Origin: Piper betle
Lineage: Eukaryota; Streptophyta; Magnoliopsida; Piperales; Piperaceae
Direction: 5' to 3'
Length of the DNA stretch: 64,000 nt
NCBI GenBank assembly: GCA_033002965.1
Contig: JAURVB010004666.1
Coordinates: forward strand, 52,296 to 116,295
Positions 47,371 through 60,100 of this stretch are shown here, in pieces. Every line of letters begins with the position of its first letter. The first letter of the stretch is position 1. The translations under genes were made by a program, and so were the position numbers. The notes under the pieces are model-generated. The model was not told the DNA's origin. It worked only from the letters and a program-made list of their open reading frames with translations, and searched no databases.

Positions 47371-50300
47371 ATGGCCAGATCAGAATCGGCAACGGAGGTG
47401 TACACAGTGAAGGTGGAAGAGGCAGTGCCCGCACAAGGGGGAGGCCATCCTTGGGGCCTGTGTATCGTAGTGTGTATGCAAAGGATGGTCTGCTAGAGCT
47501 GCCTCACCATTTAAATTCTCCATGGGACTTGTTCAGGTTTTATTTGCGTTGTTCCTCTTAAATCTATCATGCATTGCTCTGTCTCTTTCTCATATATATG
47601 AGCATCATGCAAACACAAAGTCACAAACACATTCTTCCTATGTTTCCTTGGCTTTTGGTACGTCCATTTTAAATGCCATATTTCACTCATTGTCTGCATG
47701 CACCGCAGTTTATACTTCACAGCAACCTACTCACGAGTCCCAAATTCTTTCCCAAGACACTTTTTTTAACCAAAATTTTCGTTTTAGTTTTTTTCCCAAG
47801 TCAGTCAGTTGATCAGTTATGTTTTCTCCTTCAGTGAAGCAGTTAAGAAAAACCCATCAAATCCCATGTTGGGTCATCGAGAAATTGTAAATGGCAAGGT
47901 ATATATATGCTTGAAAAAGAACATTTATCTACTACTTTTAGACCGATTAATTGGAAGGGAGATAACATTGAACTTTGATTTGGTAGGTGGGATCATATGT
48001 GTGGCAAACTTACCAGGATGTCTATGACAAGGCCGTGAAAATTGGATCCGCCATGTATAAATGTCAATTGAATCAGGTACATTGGCTTTCTTGCAACTGT
48101 CTACAGATTAATGTTTTGTCATGTTATCATAACTCTTACCAAGAAAATTCTGATTCTGCGTGATAGAGAAGTCGTTGTGGCATATTTGCCTCCAATTGCC
48201 CTCAATGGATAATCACCATGGAGGTCAGTTCTTTTGCTTTTTTTATTTTCTTCTATTTTGTAAGACCCTATAAATTTTACAGAAGGTAAGGTTGGGCGTT
48301 TCTGGAGCTCCTTGTATAGATGCGAATCTTAGACTAATTTGTTGCTTCTTATGATTGACATTGCCTTTCTTCTAATGCACAGGCATGCAGTGGCAATGGA
48401 ATCTATTATGTGCCTCTGTATGATACTCTGGGTTTGTTCTTCTGTGCTCTTAGTTCTCAAACAGCTTATTGAGTTATGACATGCCAAGATATATCACCTC
48501 AATATATGAGTGAAAAAGTGTGGCTTTTTCATGTATTGCAGGCGCTAATGCAATAGAGTTCATCATCAAACACGCTGAAGTATCGATAGCATTTGTTCAA
48601 GAGAACAAGATTGATTATGTACACAAGCATTGCTTTAGTTTATCTGCCATCTTTTTTGCTATTTATGTTGAGCAAGTTCATTAACAATTCATCCTAGCCC
48701 AATGTTACCATGAATCTCCGCTAGCAAGCTAATCACCTAATTACTTTGACAAGCATTCACGTTGGTTTTTTATTTTGCTCATGGATTAATTCACTGGTTG
48801 GTTGATAACTATAAATATTTCTGTGATGCAGATGCTAAAATGTCTTCCCAAGTGTTCTCAACATCTGAAGAGTAACTAAATAGAAACAGTTTTTTTCTTT
48901 ATGAAGATGATGACTTAAAAAGCACTATTCAGTATTAATTCACTTTCTCATTTCAATCAGCAATTGTCAGCTTTGGAGAAATTACTATTGAGCAGAAAAG
49001 AGAAGGTGAATTGAGTGGAGTATCTTCTTATTCCTGGGAAGAGTTTGCTTCCATGGTTAGACCTCCATTTCCAAGTTTATCTCAATTGCTCCAGATCCAA
49101 TTTCCCTCTATGATTTTGTGGCATTGTATTGCAGGGAAGTTCCATCACTAACTTTCCCACCAGAGACAAGGAAGACATCTGCACAATCATGTATACGAGT
49201 GGGACTACTGGCGATCCAAAGGGTGTTCTTCTGACAAATGGAGCAATCTTGGCAGAGATCTTGAGCACAGAAGAAATGCTTCAAAAAACAGATAAAGTGG
49301 TAATTCTACCTGATTACTTGATTGATGATTCAATCAAATCCATGTCATCCATGATCCTCTAATCTGTATGTCTGCTCAACTATGATGATAAACCGAAACA
49401 TACTTACCTAGCTTTGGCAAATTGTCTAAATACAGACTGCATAAATTTGCCTTCGTTTTGCAGGCTACTGAAGAGGATGTGTATTTCTCGTTCCTCCCCT
49501 TGGCTCATGTATTTGATCAGATAATTGAGAACTATTGCATTTACAAGGGCGCCTCCGTAGGCTTTTTCCGTGGGGTATGCAGCGTATTCTTCCTTTTAGA
49601 AGTAATCCAAATATGCTTGTAGTTACTTCATATTCACTTCTTGAGTTGAAATCAGGATGCCCGGTTTTTAGTTGAAGATATACTAGCATTGAGGCCTACC
49701 ATTTTTTGCGGGGTTCCTCGAGTTTTCGATCGTATATACACAGGTATAGCACAAATTGTACCAACTGTTGAGAAAGGTTCTGTCCATATTTCAGTGTTCT
49801 ATGTTTCTAAATTGAACTTGTATTTATCTATCCTGTAGGAATTAATGGCAAGATTTTGTCTGGTGGAGCTCTTACAAGATCATTGTTTCAGTATGCATAT
49901 GACTAGTATGTCAAAAGATAAATTGAGCATAGTTCTTTGATCATTTCAACAAATTGTATGTTTAATTCATCTTTGGTGCTAAATGAATGTGATATATTTC
50001 AGCAAGTTGCACTACATGAAAATGGGAATCAAGCAGGATCAGGCTTCCCCCTTCTTCGATAAACTTGTGTTCAACAAAGTAAGTGATGGTCGACAGGCTA
50101 AGAACACAATACAATGTGTTTGTTCCAAAATACGTATTGTTTTTACTTTTTCCTTCTATAGATCAAGCAAGTATTAGGAGGGAGAGTGAGGATTATCATA
50201 TCAGGAGCTGCACCATTACCTGGGCATGTTGAAGAATTCTTGAGAGTCACCTGCTGCAGTGTTTTGGTACAAGGATATGGTAAGATCAATTTAAGTAAAA

Positions 50301-52211
50301 ATTCAGATATGTTTTTACCCTATGAAGAATAAGTAATCATACACTTTGCCATGATCAGTACTTTTGAACAATCTGATAATTATTGTTAAGAGTGAGAACT
50401 GTTCATGTTGAAGCTAGCAAGTTCGATCCTATATAGTTGGAAGGGCATCCGAGTCTATTTTTGTGCATGCACACAATTTGTATCATCAATTCAAACGGGA
50501 AAGCAATCGATCAAAGATACAAAATATCTTTCGCCGCTCCAATTTAGCTGGGTACAAGATGAAATTTTGATGATGATGATGACGACAATGTGATATGGCA
50601 GGTCTGACTGAAAGCTGTGCAGGGTGCTTTTCATCCATAGCAAATGTTTTCTCTATGTTGGGCACAGTTGGAGTTCCTATCACAACCATTGAAGCCAGGC
50701 TCGAATCAGTAACCGAAATGGGATATGATGCCCTAGCAGATATTCCTCGAGGGGAGATATGCTTAAGGGGTAAAACACTCTTCTCTGGATACCACAAGAG
50801 GCAGGACCTCACAGAGGAACTTCTCATAGATGGCTGGTTTCACACAGGTTCTTATGTACTAATTTCCAAGTTCAATACTTCTAAATCATGTGAATGTCGT
50901 AATTCTACTTGTAATAAAAACAGTAGTGATCACCATTGACTAATTTCATGAATCTGTGGTAATTGTGTATGTTTGAAATGCAGGCGATATAGGGGAATGG
51001 CAACCAAATGGATCCATGAAGATCATAGACAGGAAGAAGAACATATTTAAGCTGTCCCAAGGAGAATACATTGCTGTAGAAAGCATTGAGAATGTTTACA
51101 ACGGCTGTTCGCTGGTTGCCTCGGTGAGCATTAACCTCCTTCTTGCTCTGAAGTTGGCAGCATGGTTAGAAAGTGCATCAAATTATATTTTCTGCAACAA
51201 GAACATTCGGTGATACATAGCTAAGATCTCATGATACCAACACTGCCAAGTGTAAGGAGTACACTAAGAAACAGCACAATGAAATTAAGGGATTCACAGG
51301 GAAGTTAAAGGTTCTAATTTAGCTCACTTTTCTCAAATTTAACTCATTTATGTTCTGGGATTTAAAATCAAGTGCCAAACATGTTAAATGGAGCCAAAAG
51401 CAAAAACAAAAAAAGAACTTTTCACTTTTAAAACATGTATTTATAACAACATAACTATTGTTTCAAGTAAATGTTCATCTTTAATGAAACACTAATATTA
51501 TCAAAATAGCTATTTAATAATATTAACGTTTTAAAAATATAAAATATTGATATCAAAATACATCACCAATTAAATTCTACTTTGCAATGATAAAATGTTG
51601 TTTTTATACTTCCATAATGTCATCATAATGTGTGCAGGTTTGGGTGTATGGAAATAGCTTCGAGTCGTTTCTTGTCGGTGTGGTTGTGCCGGAGAAAACG
51701 GCCGTAGAGACGTGGGCGGTTGGAGAAAACTTAAGGGAAGATTATGAATCTCTATGCAAAAACTCTAAGACGAGAAAATACATCGTCGATGAACTAAACA
51801 AAGTTGGCCGACACCACAAGGTATAATCCATACTTACATTATTAATTATGTTCTTATTGTTATTATTTATGTTTTCGATATTGCAGCTTAAAGGCTTTGA
51901 ATTGCTGAGGGCAGTTCATCTTGAACCACTTCCTTTCGACATAGACAGAGATTTGATCACTCCAACATTCAAGCTCAAGAGGACGCAATTACTAAAACAT
52001 TACAAGGCACGTAAACCGAATTTTTCACTTCAAGTCATAGTTACATTATTAACTCCTAGTCTTTCACTTCAATCTATAACTATTTTTAACTCCTCAATAT
52101 CATTGTAAATAAGGACTCCTACCAGTTCTTCTCACTTGCTTCCTGGTGACCTTTATGGTGCAGGAGCGAATTGACGAGCTCTATGAAGAGGCAAAAGAAA
52201 TAAAAGTATAA
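47371..52211 (+). CDS. LACS: Long-chain acyl-CoA synthetase, LACS4-type
   Basis: Nineteen exons: 47371-47536, 47835-47898, 47987-48076, 48167-48223, 48383-48431, 48542-48618, 48832-48871, 48961-49055, 49135-49299, 49464-49574, 49656-49743, 49839-49905, 50003-50078, 50162-50279, 50602-50847, 50984-51123, 51638-51820, 51887-52006 and 52164-52211. The enzyme activates long-chain fatty acids with ATP and CoA. Visible are the AMP-binding P-loop [46 protein letters not shown], and the [20 protein letters not shown] signature. It lacks an obvious peroxisomal targeting tail, so an ER-type LACS4/5-like enzyme for cuticle or lipid synthesis is inferred. One frame break sits in exon 1 at the G run 47437-47441 (one base missing); from exon 2 on the frame is intact. 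The last intron has a GC donor. Confidence 0.9.
52007..52163 (+). other. GC-AG intron (last intron of LACS)
   Basis: The exon 18/19 junction keeps frame only if the donor is AAG|GCACGT at 52007. The intron ends ...GGTGCAG at 52163. The nearest GT, five bases on, would shift the frame and destroy the conserved [13 protein letters not shown]-terminus. Confidence 0.75.
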
Positions 52212-54195
52212 GAAGTATACATTCTCAGAAGGGCTTGCAGTGTTTTGTGTATTGGGAGCCATAACAGTACTCAAATTATGACTCATGTTATTGGGTGTAT
52301 TCATTGTTCTAATGTTGAAATGATCACCTGTATCGACTTAAATCGCCTATTTTTTTAACCAAGTATAAAATGGCAATTGATTACAAAGTTATGAGCAATA
52401 CAATCAAGCTTGAAAAGAAATTAGCAATTGTGGCGAGTAATGTTTTTAATTGGATGAAGTACAAATAACAATGTAAGTACATCGTTTCTAAAAGCCGGGC
52501 ATCATGCTTACAGAGAAAAAAGGGCATCACTCCATGGCTGCTTGGCTTTGAAGTAGATGGATATTAAACACCATTCCGGATAAAGAACTAGGTGTGTCTA
52601 AAAACTACAGACGTGATTCCATGCTCATATATATAATATGAACTGCCTGTGCAGACTATGGGCATTTTTGCAAATACTAAATGGTATTCACAAAGGTATG
52701 GACAGTTGCAGACACCTCCTCAGGCTCCCAAATACGCATCGTAACATGCCCAAACTCAAAATTAAAATAGTGTTTGTTTTCTTGTCGAACATGGTTTTTA
52801 AAGCTATGAAAATAAATGTGTATCTGCTTTAGATGGATTAAAATATTGTCATTTTGAATAATGACATTGCATATGCAATTAAAAATATGTACAAATTTTA
52901 TTGAAAATCTTAGGCGTACAGAAGAAAGAAAGAATATATTCGGCTCAAGACTTGCGTTGCTTTTTCAAGGAGAGTTTTATTTATGTCAATAAATTATTTT
53001 CCAAATATTTAACGGATATAAATAGTACTAGCAAAATTTTAAAATCCTTCGATTTAGTCACACACTCGATACTTATTATGGTAAAAAAATTTCTGTAAGT
53101 AAGAATGAATTCTTAATTTTCAAAGAAAATATTTAAGCCTATTATTTTGTACTTTAAATTTAGTCGTTATAAATGATATTAAAACAACATGATTTCGTAT
53201 TGGATAGGGAACAACATAATTTTGCATTAGATGAGTAAACTGGATTATGAATATTGACTAGGCTACTAGTTACAGACCAGAAAAAGAGGTGAATTGACTG
53301 AATTATAAATATTAATTAGATTACTGGTTACAAACTAGAGAAGGATGTGGGCTAAGGTTAAGGTTATAAGATCCTTCAATTTATTCGGATAACAAATATA
53401 TATTATAATAAAATAGTGAAAATAAATTATAAATTTTCTAATTTCAATTAATCACTTTTAAAAAAATAATTATGCCCATTATTTTTTTAAAGAGATGAAT
53501 TGGGCTTATTAATTTTCAGTCGGGTTGTTACAAAAAATTTCAACTTGGTTACAGAGGAAGTAGACAAAAGGGTGTCGGTGTCCGTTGACACCCTTACAAT
53601 CCAGACTCTTGAGATCATCAAACCGTTAATCAATGGCATGATTAAAGAATATGAAACCAACAGCACTAAACATAAAATACATTTTTTCCCCCAAGCAACA
53701 GAAAAAAACATCTTTAGTAAACTTTCCAATAAATCATTTCCATAAGCAAAATTGCTATTTGACGATTATATACAGTTTTCCACTATAAAATTTACTGAAA
53801 TCGTTAAGACTCGTATCTAGCAGTCATTATACAAATGACACAAGCAGCTGCTCTGCATCACAAAATTTCTTATTTTATAATTTCAACTATCGACAACCTA
53901 CAAGTGGTGAATTAAATAACAAACCTGCACGAGAAGATGGACCCTCCTTTTAAGAGATAAAAGTGAACGCTGAACTCTTGCAAAGCTTAAGCGAACACTG
54001 AACTTTTGCAATGCTTGAGATGGTAAGTCAAATGCCGGGCCTGTGCAACCTTCCCTGCAAATCTTTTTCTGACGGTGCTACCACGAACAGAAGTCTTGAT
54101 CACCACAGATGAAAACACACAACAAAACGGACCTTCGGAAGGTTAATATTGCAATATACAATGATTCCATCACCATTACGGGAGAGTATCCATGA
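52212..54195. other. Spacer between convergent LACS and RIC1 loci
   Basis: It contains the LACS 3' UTR. At about 53140-53530 it carries a dispersed repeat related to the stretches near 735-1140 (shared 'atttcgtatt', 'gctactagt', 'aaagagatga' and 'ggttgttac' words). No gene is recognised; the overlapping ORFs at 53487-53745 lie in this repeat's edge. Confidence 0.5.
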
Positions 54196-57100
54196 TTATG
54201 TCGTGGTAGCCGATGAGAGTTGCTCTTCTAAGTTGCGCAAAAAATCATAATATTCAGCAAAGGAAGGCTGTGACTGAAATATGGCAGGCAAGGCTATTTA
54301 TGAGTGAGTGTGGTAAAGTCCATATAAGAGGAAAAAATATGAAAAGGAGACACATACCAAAATAGCACTGTATGCCATCCAGAGGCGAGTGTCGTGCTGG
54401 AAAAGATCAAATAAAACCTAAGTCATCAAGAGTGGACAAATCAATTGATTTATTGGGATGATAATGTCAGATATACACATATCAAGATCCAGCAAAATGA
54501 TAAATTCAAAATTGATTGATTGTTAGAAGACACCAGACGGGATTTCATTTTCATAATCATTTTAGAATAAAAGGCTAAAAAATACTTGCTAGAGGCTCTG
54601 CGAGGAGGTCTCTTTTGAACCTAGTATGAAAATCTTAAAGAATCCAACTAATCGTTCCCCTCATGACAGACCCAAAGGACAAAGTTGGTACATTCTTTCA
54701 TCCACTAATATGATGGTGGCAAGGATAAAATTCCAAGAAGTTTGGCAAAAAGGCCTTCAAAACTGAGGTTTTGATGCCGTCGGACAAAATGATAGTCCAC
54801 ACACAAAAAAATTAGACTCAATGGCATAAATCAGAAAGTGAATATTTTACAATAATAATCCTCTTGTAATGGTTAAGAAAGAGGAGAATAATATTGAGCA
54901 AACTAGAAGAAAAGAAGAATAAAACAACCAGAATAAATTTGGTGAAAATAGGTTTCACTGCTGAAATTGAAATGCATGGTTCAGGCAGTCTATTTTCTGC
55001 TTGTATTAGTATAAACGAAATAACTAATTAAACTACTTATGATTAGGCAAGCAATTCCAAGTGCAACTAGAAAACCATCTAATTTGAGAAATAAACTAAG
55101 AAATAGAATCTTGACGAACTACTACTATAAAAAGGATGCAATGATAAGGTTTCCGAGCAACATAAGCAAGCAATAAGAGAGTAGCAGGTGAGCAACAGCC
55201 CAGGAGGAACATGCAGCTCGTACCTCAGTACGCCTCAGAAGAGTAGCGAGAACCAAAATCCATGCCGTGAACTTGACAGCACACATGTGTGACAACAAGA
55301 ATTCTGCATCCAAACGATCCTGCAAGACACCCATTTGGAGCTGCAAACAAATTGGTAGAAAGTTTGCATCAATATGCAAGCATCGTACGTGGTACCAAAC
55401 AGTTAGAAGGGAAAAGAAAGAGTGCAAATGAGGCATTTAGCTGCCCGCATTGCAAAAAAAGAAACCTTTTGCCCAATTAGCTCCAGCCCTGACTCAAAAT
55501 TGTCAAGACAAGCACATCCGTTTCTTTCCCTCTGAAGATACTCCTGAATAAAATACTACATCAATTAAGTTCCTATTGAGAAAGTCCAGTAGCCAAAAGA
55601 AATTTATTTGCTAACTCACAACTAAGTCAAACTGAGTTCCATTCACAATAGCGACAAGTTTAGACAGCTCTTTTCCTGACATTAAATATCTTGAATGGCT
55701 CTCCAAAATGTTTTTAACTGAAGCAATGTGTGCGTTCTGCTCTTTGACTGAAGGACTGTTTCAACATGCGGAAAGAACTCTCAGAATAGTTTGGCTGCCC
55801 CTGTCCTATAAGGTAATAATAAAGAAGGGCTACAGCATACAAAGATCTCCTACCTTTTCAAGTCAAGAGTCTGTCTTCTATAACTGGTACGGAAAGAAAA
55901 ATACCCAAAAATTCTTGGTGAGGTTTTTCCAGATTCTACATTAGCTGGATCATAGTCTCTACCAAAACGTAGCAAAAACCTCACCTGCAAGTCAAACTTA
56001 AAATCATATGTAAATGTTCAAAGTATTTTTTTAAAAAAGACTTAGATATTTGAAATTATTAAAATGCCTCACCAGTTCTTCTGCAAGCTCGTACAGAGGC
56101 TCATCAAGTGTGGCCTGCAAAAGTTGTACACCTTTATCATCTTCTGTTGGAATGAGAAAACTTTAAGCATGTGGTGGGAGCAAAATTACTATGATAATAA
56201 CAGACTGCTATAAACACCTAGCCTACATGTAGCTAATATGAAATATGTAAAATTGAATTCTCTTTCATTCTTGTTTTAAATTGTTGGCTAATAGATTCTG
56301 GATTTCAAGAATTTATTCAAACTTTGTTATAAATCCAATTTTGAAAATGGCATGCTTACTTGCAATAACCGCAATGCACAATTCTGACTAACAGCAGGTC
56401 CTTCGAGTTTTGCAATTACCTGTCAAATTTTAGTAGCAATTTGACACGTCCACTATCAATACGTGAATATCATATACGTAAATAAAACATTAATACCATG
56501 GATAAGTTACCGATGAACCATTTCACAAGGAAACTACACAAATAAAATCTTTTCAAAAACTATTTTAAAAAAGCCATCACGAAGGGATACTTTTCCTCCC
56601 TTATGTGGCATAAGAAAATCCATTATTTTCCTATGCAAGCAAATGTCAAAAAGAATTACACATTTGTAGGAATTTTCCTGGGTAAGCATTATATTTATAT
56701 AATATATAAGGCACCTTGTGGCAGTTCATATCTTGCCATGGAGAATTATACTATCCGCAGGAGCAAAGGACATAAATTTAAGTTTTACAATATTGCAAGC
56801 TAATCTCATTATATCATGCCTCATTGCAAAATGGAAAACACATAAGAAATATGTTTTTCTATCTGTAGATTCTAGACAGTGTCAACAACTCAAAAGTCTT
56901 TTTCTTCTTGTTTTCCTTCTACACAGGCCTTCAACAGATAATCAACAACAAAGGTGCACATTGAAGCAAAATCAGCAACATTGACTAAATTATAAGCAAG
57001 AAGCTACTTTAGATAAGCATAATATTTCAAACAACACATTAACATCATCATCCAATTCCCAAATAATAAATGCCAGGAACACAGAACTCATTCGCAAATT

Positions 57101-60100
57101 TTCTTCATAGACCATATCTACAACAACACAACATGGAATAAGAAAATAATACATTCCATCTTACAAGTATATAGCATGCAGCAGTCCGGTACCATCTCCT
57201 TTGGAAGCATTCTTCAAATAATCTGAGACAGAAAAGGAAGCATTAGATCTAAGAAATACCTTTATTACAGTAAACAGCAGTAAACATAGTCGAAAACTGA
57301 AATGTCACTTTTTCATGAACTAGCAGAATATATCGTCATTTAACTTAAATATAAATTACTAAACATGAAAAATCAAAATACGTTTGTCTCCTCAACAAAC
57401 AAAATCTGCAGATGCATCTTACATCTGCAGCACTCTCAGACACCTTGTACAAAAGAGAAGCCCAAACATCCACAAATATTAAGTTGGAAAGAACTTTTCT
57501 AATATTAGTTTTTGATGCAGTTTACAAGTATGACAGTACCAACAATTAACCATTTCATAATTTTTGATCACTTCAATAGGCCAACAATTTACCAGTAAAT
57601 TTCAGAACAAACTTATTTTATCGAACACACATACTCTGTTGATCGTCCAGCAGCAGCAAAGAGATCCGCCCAATGTCTTCCATCAGTTTTTCTTGCAACA
57701 CTTACAACAACATCTAGATATTCGGAGAGGTTTCAGATGAGATCACATGTCTTTTCCAACAGAGAGGAGCCACCATTGTTTATAGAAGGTGAAGTCCTGC
57801 TCTTATTAGACTATGCCTGTAACATGGATGTTCTCACAATCAGATGATGAAGCATTTCTATTGCAATCACAAATGAAAATAAAGTCATAAAAAGAATGGA
57901 AGCCAAATTTGTGAGCAACTCTAACTGCATAAAAATAGAAGGATAATACTACTGAAACATCATGTGTTTATTTTAGCAATATCTAATCTGAGCCGACAAA
58001 GTTGGATAAACATAGTTTTTCTGTATATCAATCTAACTCTAAGAAAAAACAAAGAAGCCCCATCTACATCCTGGCAAAGTTCAGAATAACTCAAAACTAT
58101 AATTGATATTATGTAGCTGATTGGCTATCAGCCAGACTAAAAAGGTACAGGTCATACCCCTAGCAACTCTTTATATTTGCTGTCCAACTTTCAGAGATTC
58201 CTTCAGGTAAAAATGAAAACTGCTGCACAGTCAGAAAACTGAAACTGCATGGCCTGTCTTTTAAGACACTCAATGATCATGTAGGAAGGCCCAGCCATGA
58301 AGCATCAGACGAAGGAGGCAGATTGGACAACCACTCGTATTATAAAATCAGAAAGGTAAAATACCCTGAAAAGATACTTTAGTAAATATTGTAAAAATCA
58401 GCTTATTCTTTCATCAAGTGATAAAGCTGTAGAGCCGCCACTTTTGTTTTTGTTAGATTTACAGCTCAAACATTAGTTGAACATGTATATAATATCTCTT
58501 TCCAGAAAAATACTCAGCTTCAAAGAACTACTAATTAATGTCCCATGGAAAAAATTAGTAACAGGCGAACAGCCTTGGGATTCATTATAACATATACAGA
58601 ACCTCAGATAGGAGGTTCCACCATTTCGGACCACCGCTGATTGAAAAAAAGGACATTTTCCATATAGGGGGAGCCACAAGTTCTAGACTAATTGAAGCTT
58701 GTAGGGATTCATGTACATGGTTCAAAAAGTCCACCTATTTGGATACAGCCTATTCCAAAACTTTCAAACTCCCTATGAGATTGGAAGTCAAGCAATGACA
58801 GCACCTACGAAGAAATTATTTCACTTAATGATACATTTCAATCTGCTTGATACTGACATCCACTCCTAGATTTACTCTCAGCTTCATCTGAAGAAGATAA
58901 CTCTAGCAGGTTTAAAAACGTACTCCCCAAACCCAAAAATTCAACACGTAGAACTTAATGAATGTAACATAATTCATACTGTCTCAACAATTTTAGCACG
59001 GTGCGCCATTGAGTCTATGATGAATAAAGGCACTTAAAAAGATAACAAATATTTGTTATTTAGAAGTTTATATTGCCAATAATAGAGCAAAATACAGAAT
59101 AGGATCTCAACATCCGACTCCAATAACTTGGGATTAAGGAGATGATGATGATAACAACTGAAACATTGTCTCATTAGTTATACAAACATATAGAGGATTC
59201 AACTCCTTGAATTAGAAGCGTGCAAAAGCTGCCTAGAATTTCTGTGAATTGTTTGAGGCTTTGCAGATAGACATGAAACGCAGAATCAACACTTCCACTA
59301 AAGTGAACGGTACAAACCTGGAAATTTCTGCATCAAATACAGTAAAAAGGAGCCATTCCAAGCAGTAGGAAAAATGAGGTTTCTCAGCTGACAGCCATGC
59401 TAAACATAATGCTTCTTCACTTTTATCTCTCTAAAATTCAAGAAAGGAGAGTTGAGTTTATGCCATTTTCATGAAGGACCATTCAAAGATTGCAATGATA
59501 ACTGAAAAATAAGTTTCCATGACAAAAAACGAGATTTAAGACAGAACATTATTATTTTAATACCTGAAGAAGATTACGGAGTAAACAATGCAGTAGTGTT
59601 TGAGCCTGAGGTGAAATCTCAAAACAAGGGAACTCTGTGCAAGCTGAAAATGACATTCACTGGGAGACACCAACGACTATCCCAGCATTTGGAAGAAGTC
59701 CAAGAGGATTAACCTCACGATCAAATTCAAGCTCAGGGTCCACCTAAAGAAACGAAAAAGGTAACCATGACTTTCAAGTTCCAATCATCACAAAAAATAA
59801 AAAGATACACACCCTACACCAATATAGTTCAACAATATCTCATTACCCTTCCAAAGCAAGCGAATTGCTAGTTACAATGAATATCACGATGACAACTCTG
59901 CTGTTAAGACTAAAAGCAAAGACAAAATGGTAAATTTGCCTAACAATGCCCTTCCAAAGAAAAGCCATTTCATACCAAAGTTAATTCAAGTAAAAGGAAT
60001 AAGTAATAATTTTCCATAGATGTTTAGGACTAATAGAGACCAATTTGTATAGGTACTCTTCCACTATAAGCAGAAGGTTAAGCATCTTTGAATTAAAGTC

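Noticed and set aside
53487..53745. Overlapping ORFs of about 80 codons on both strands
   Set aside because: They fall at the edge of a dispersed AT-rich repeat with no protein similarity.
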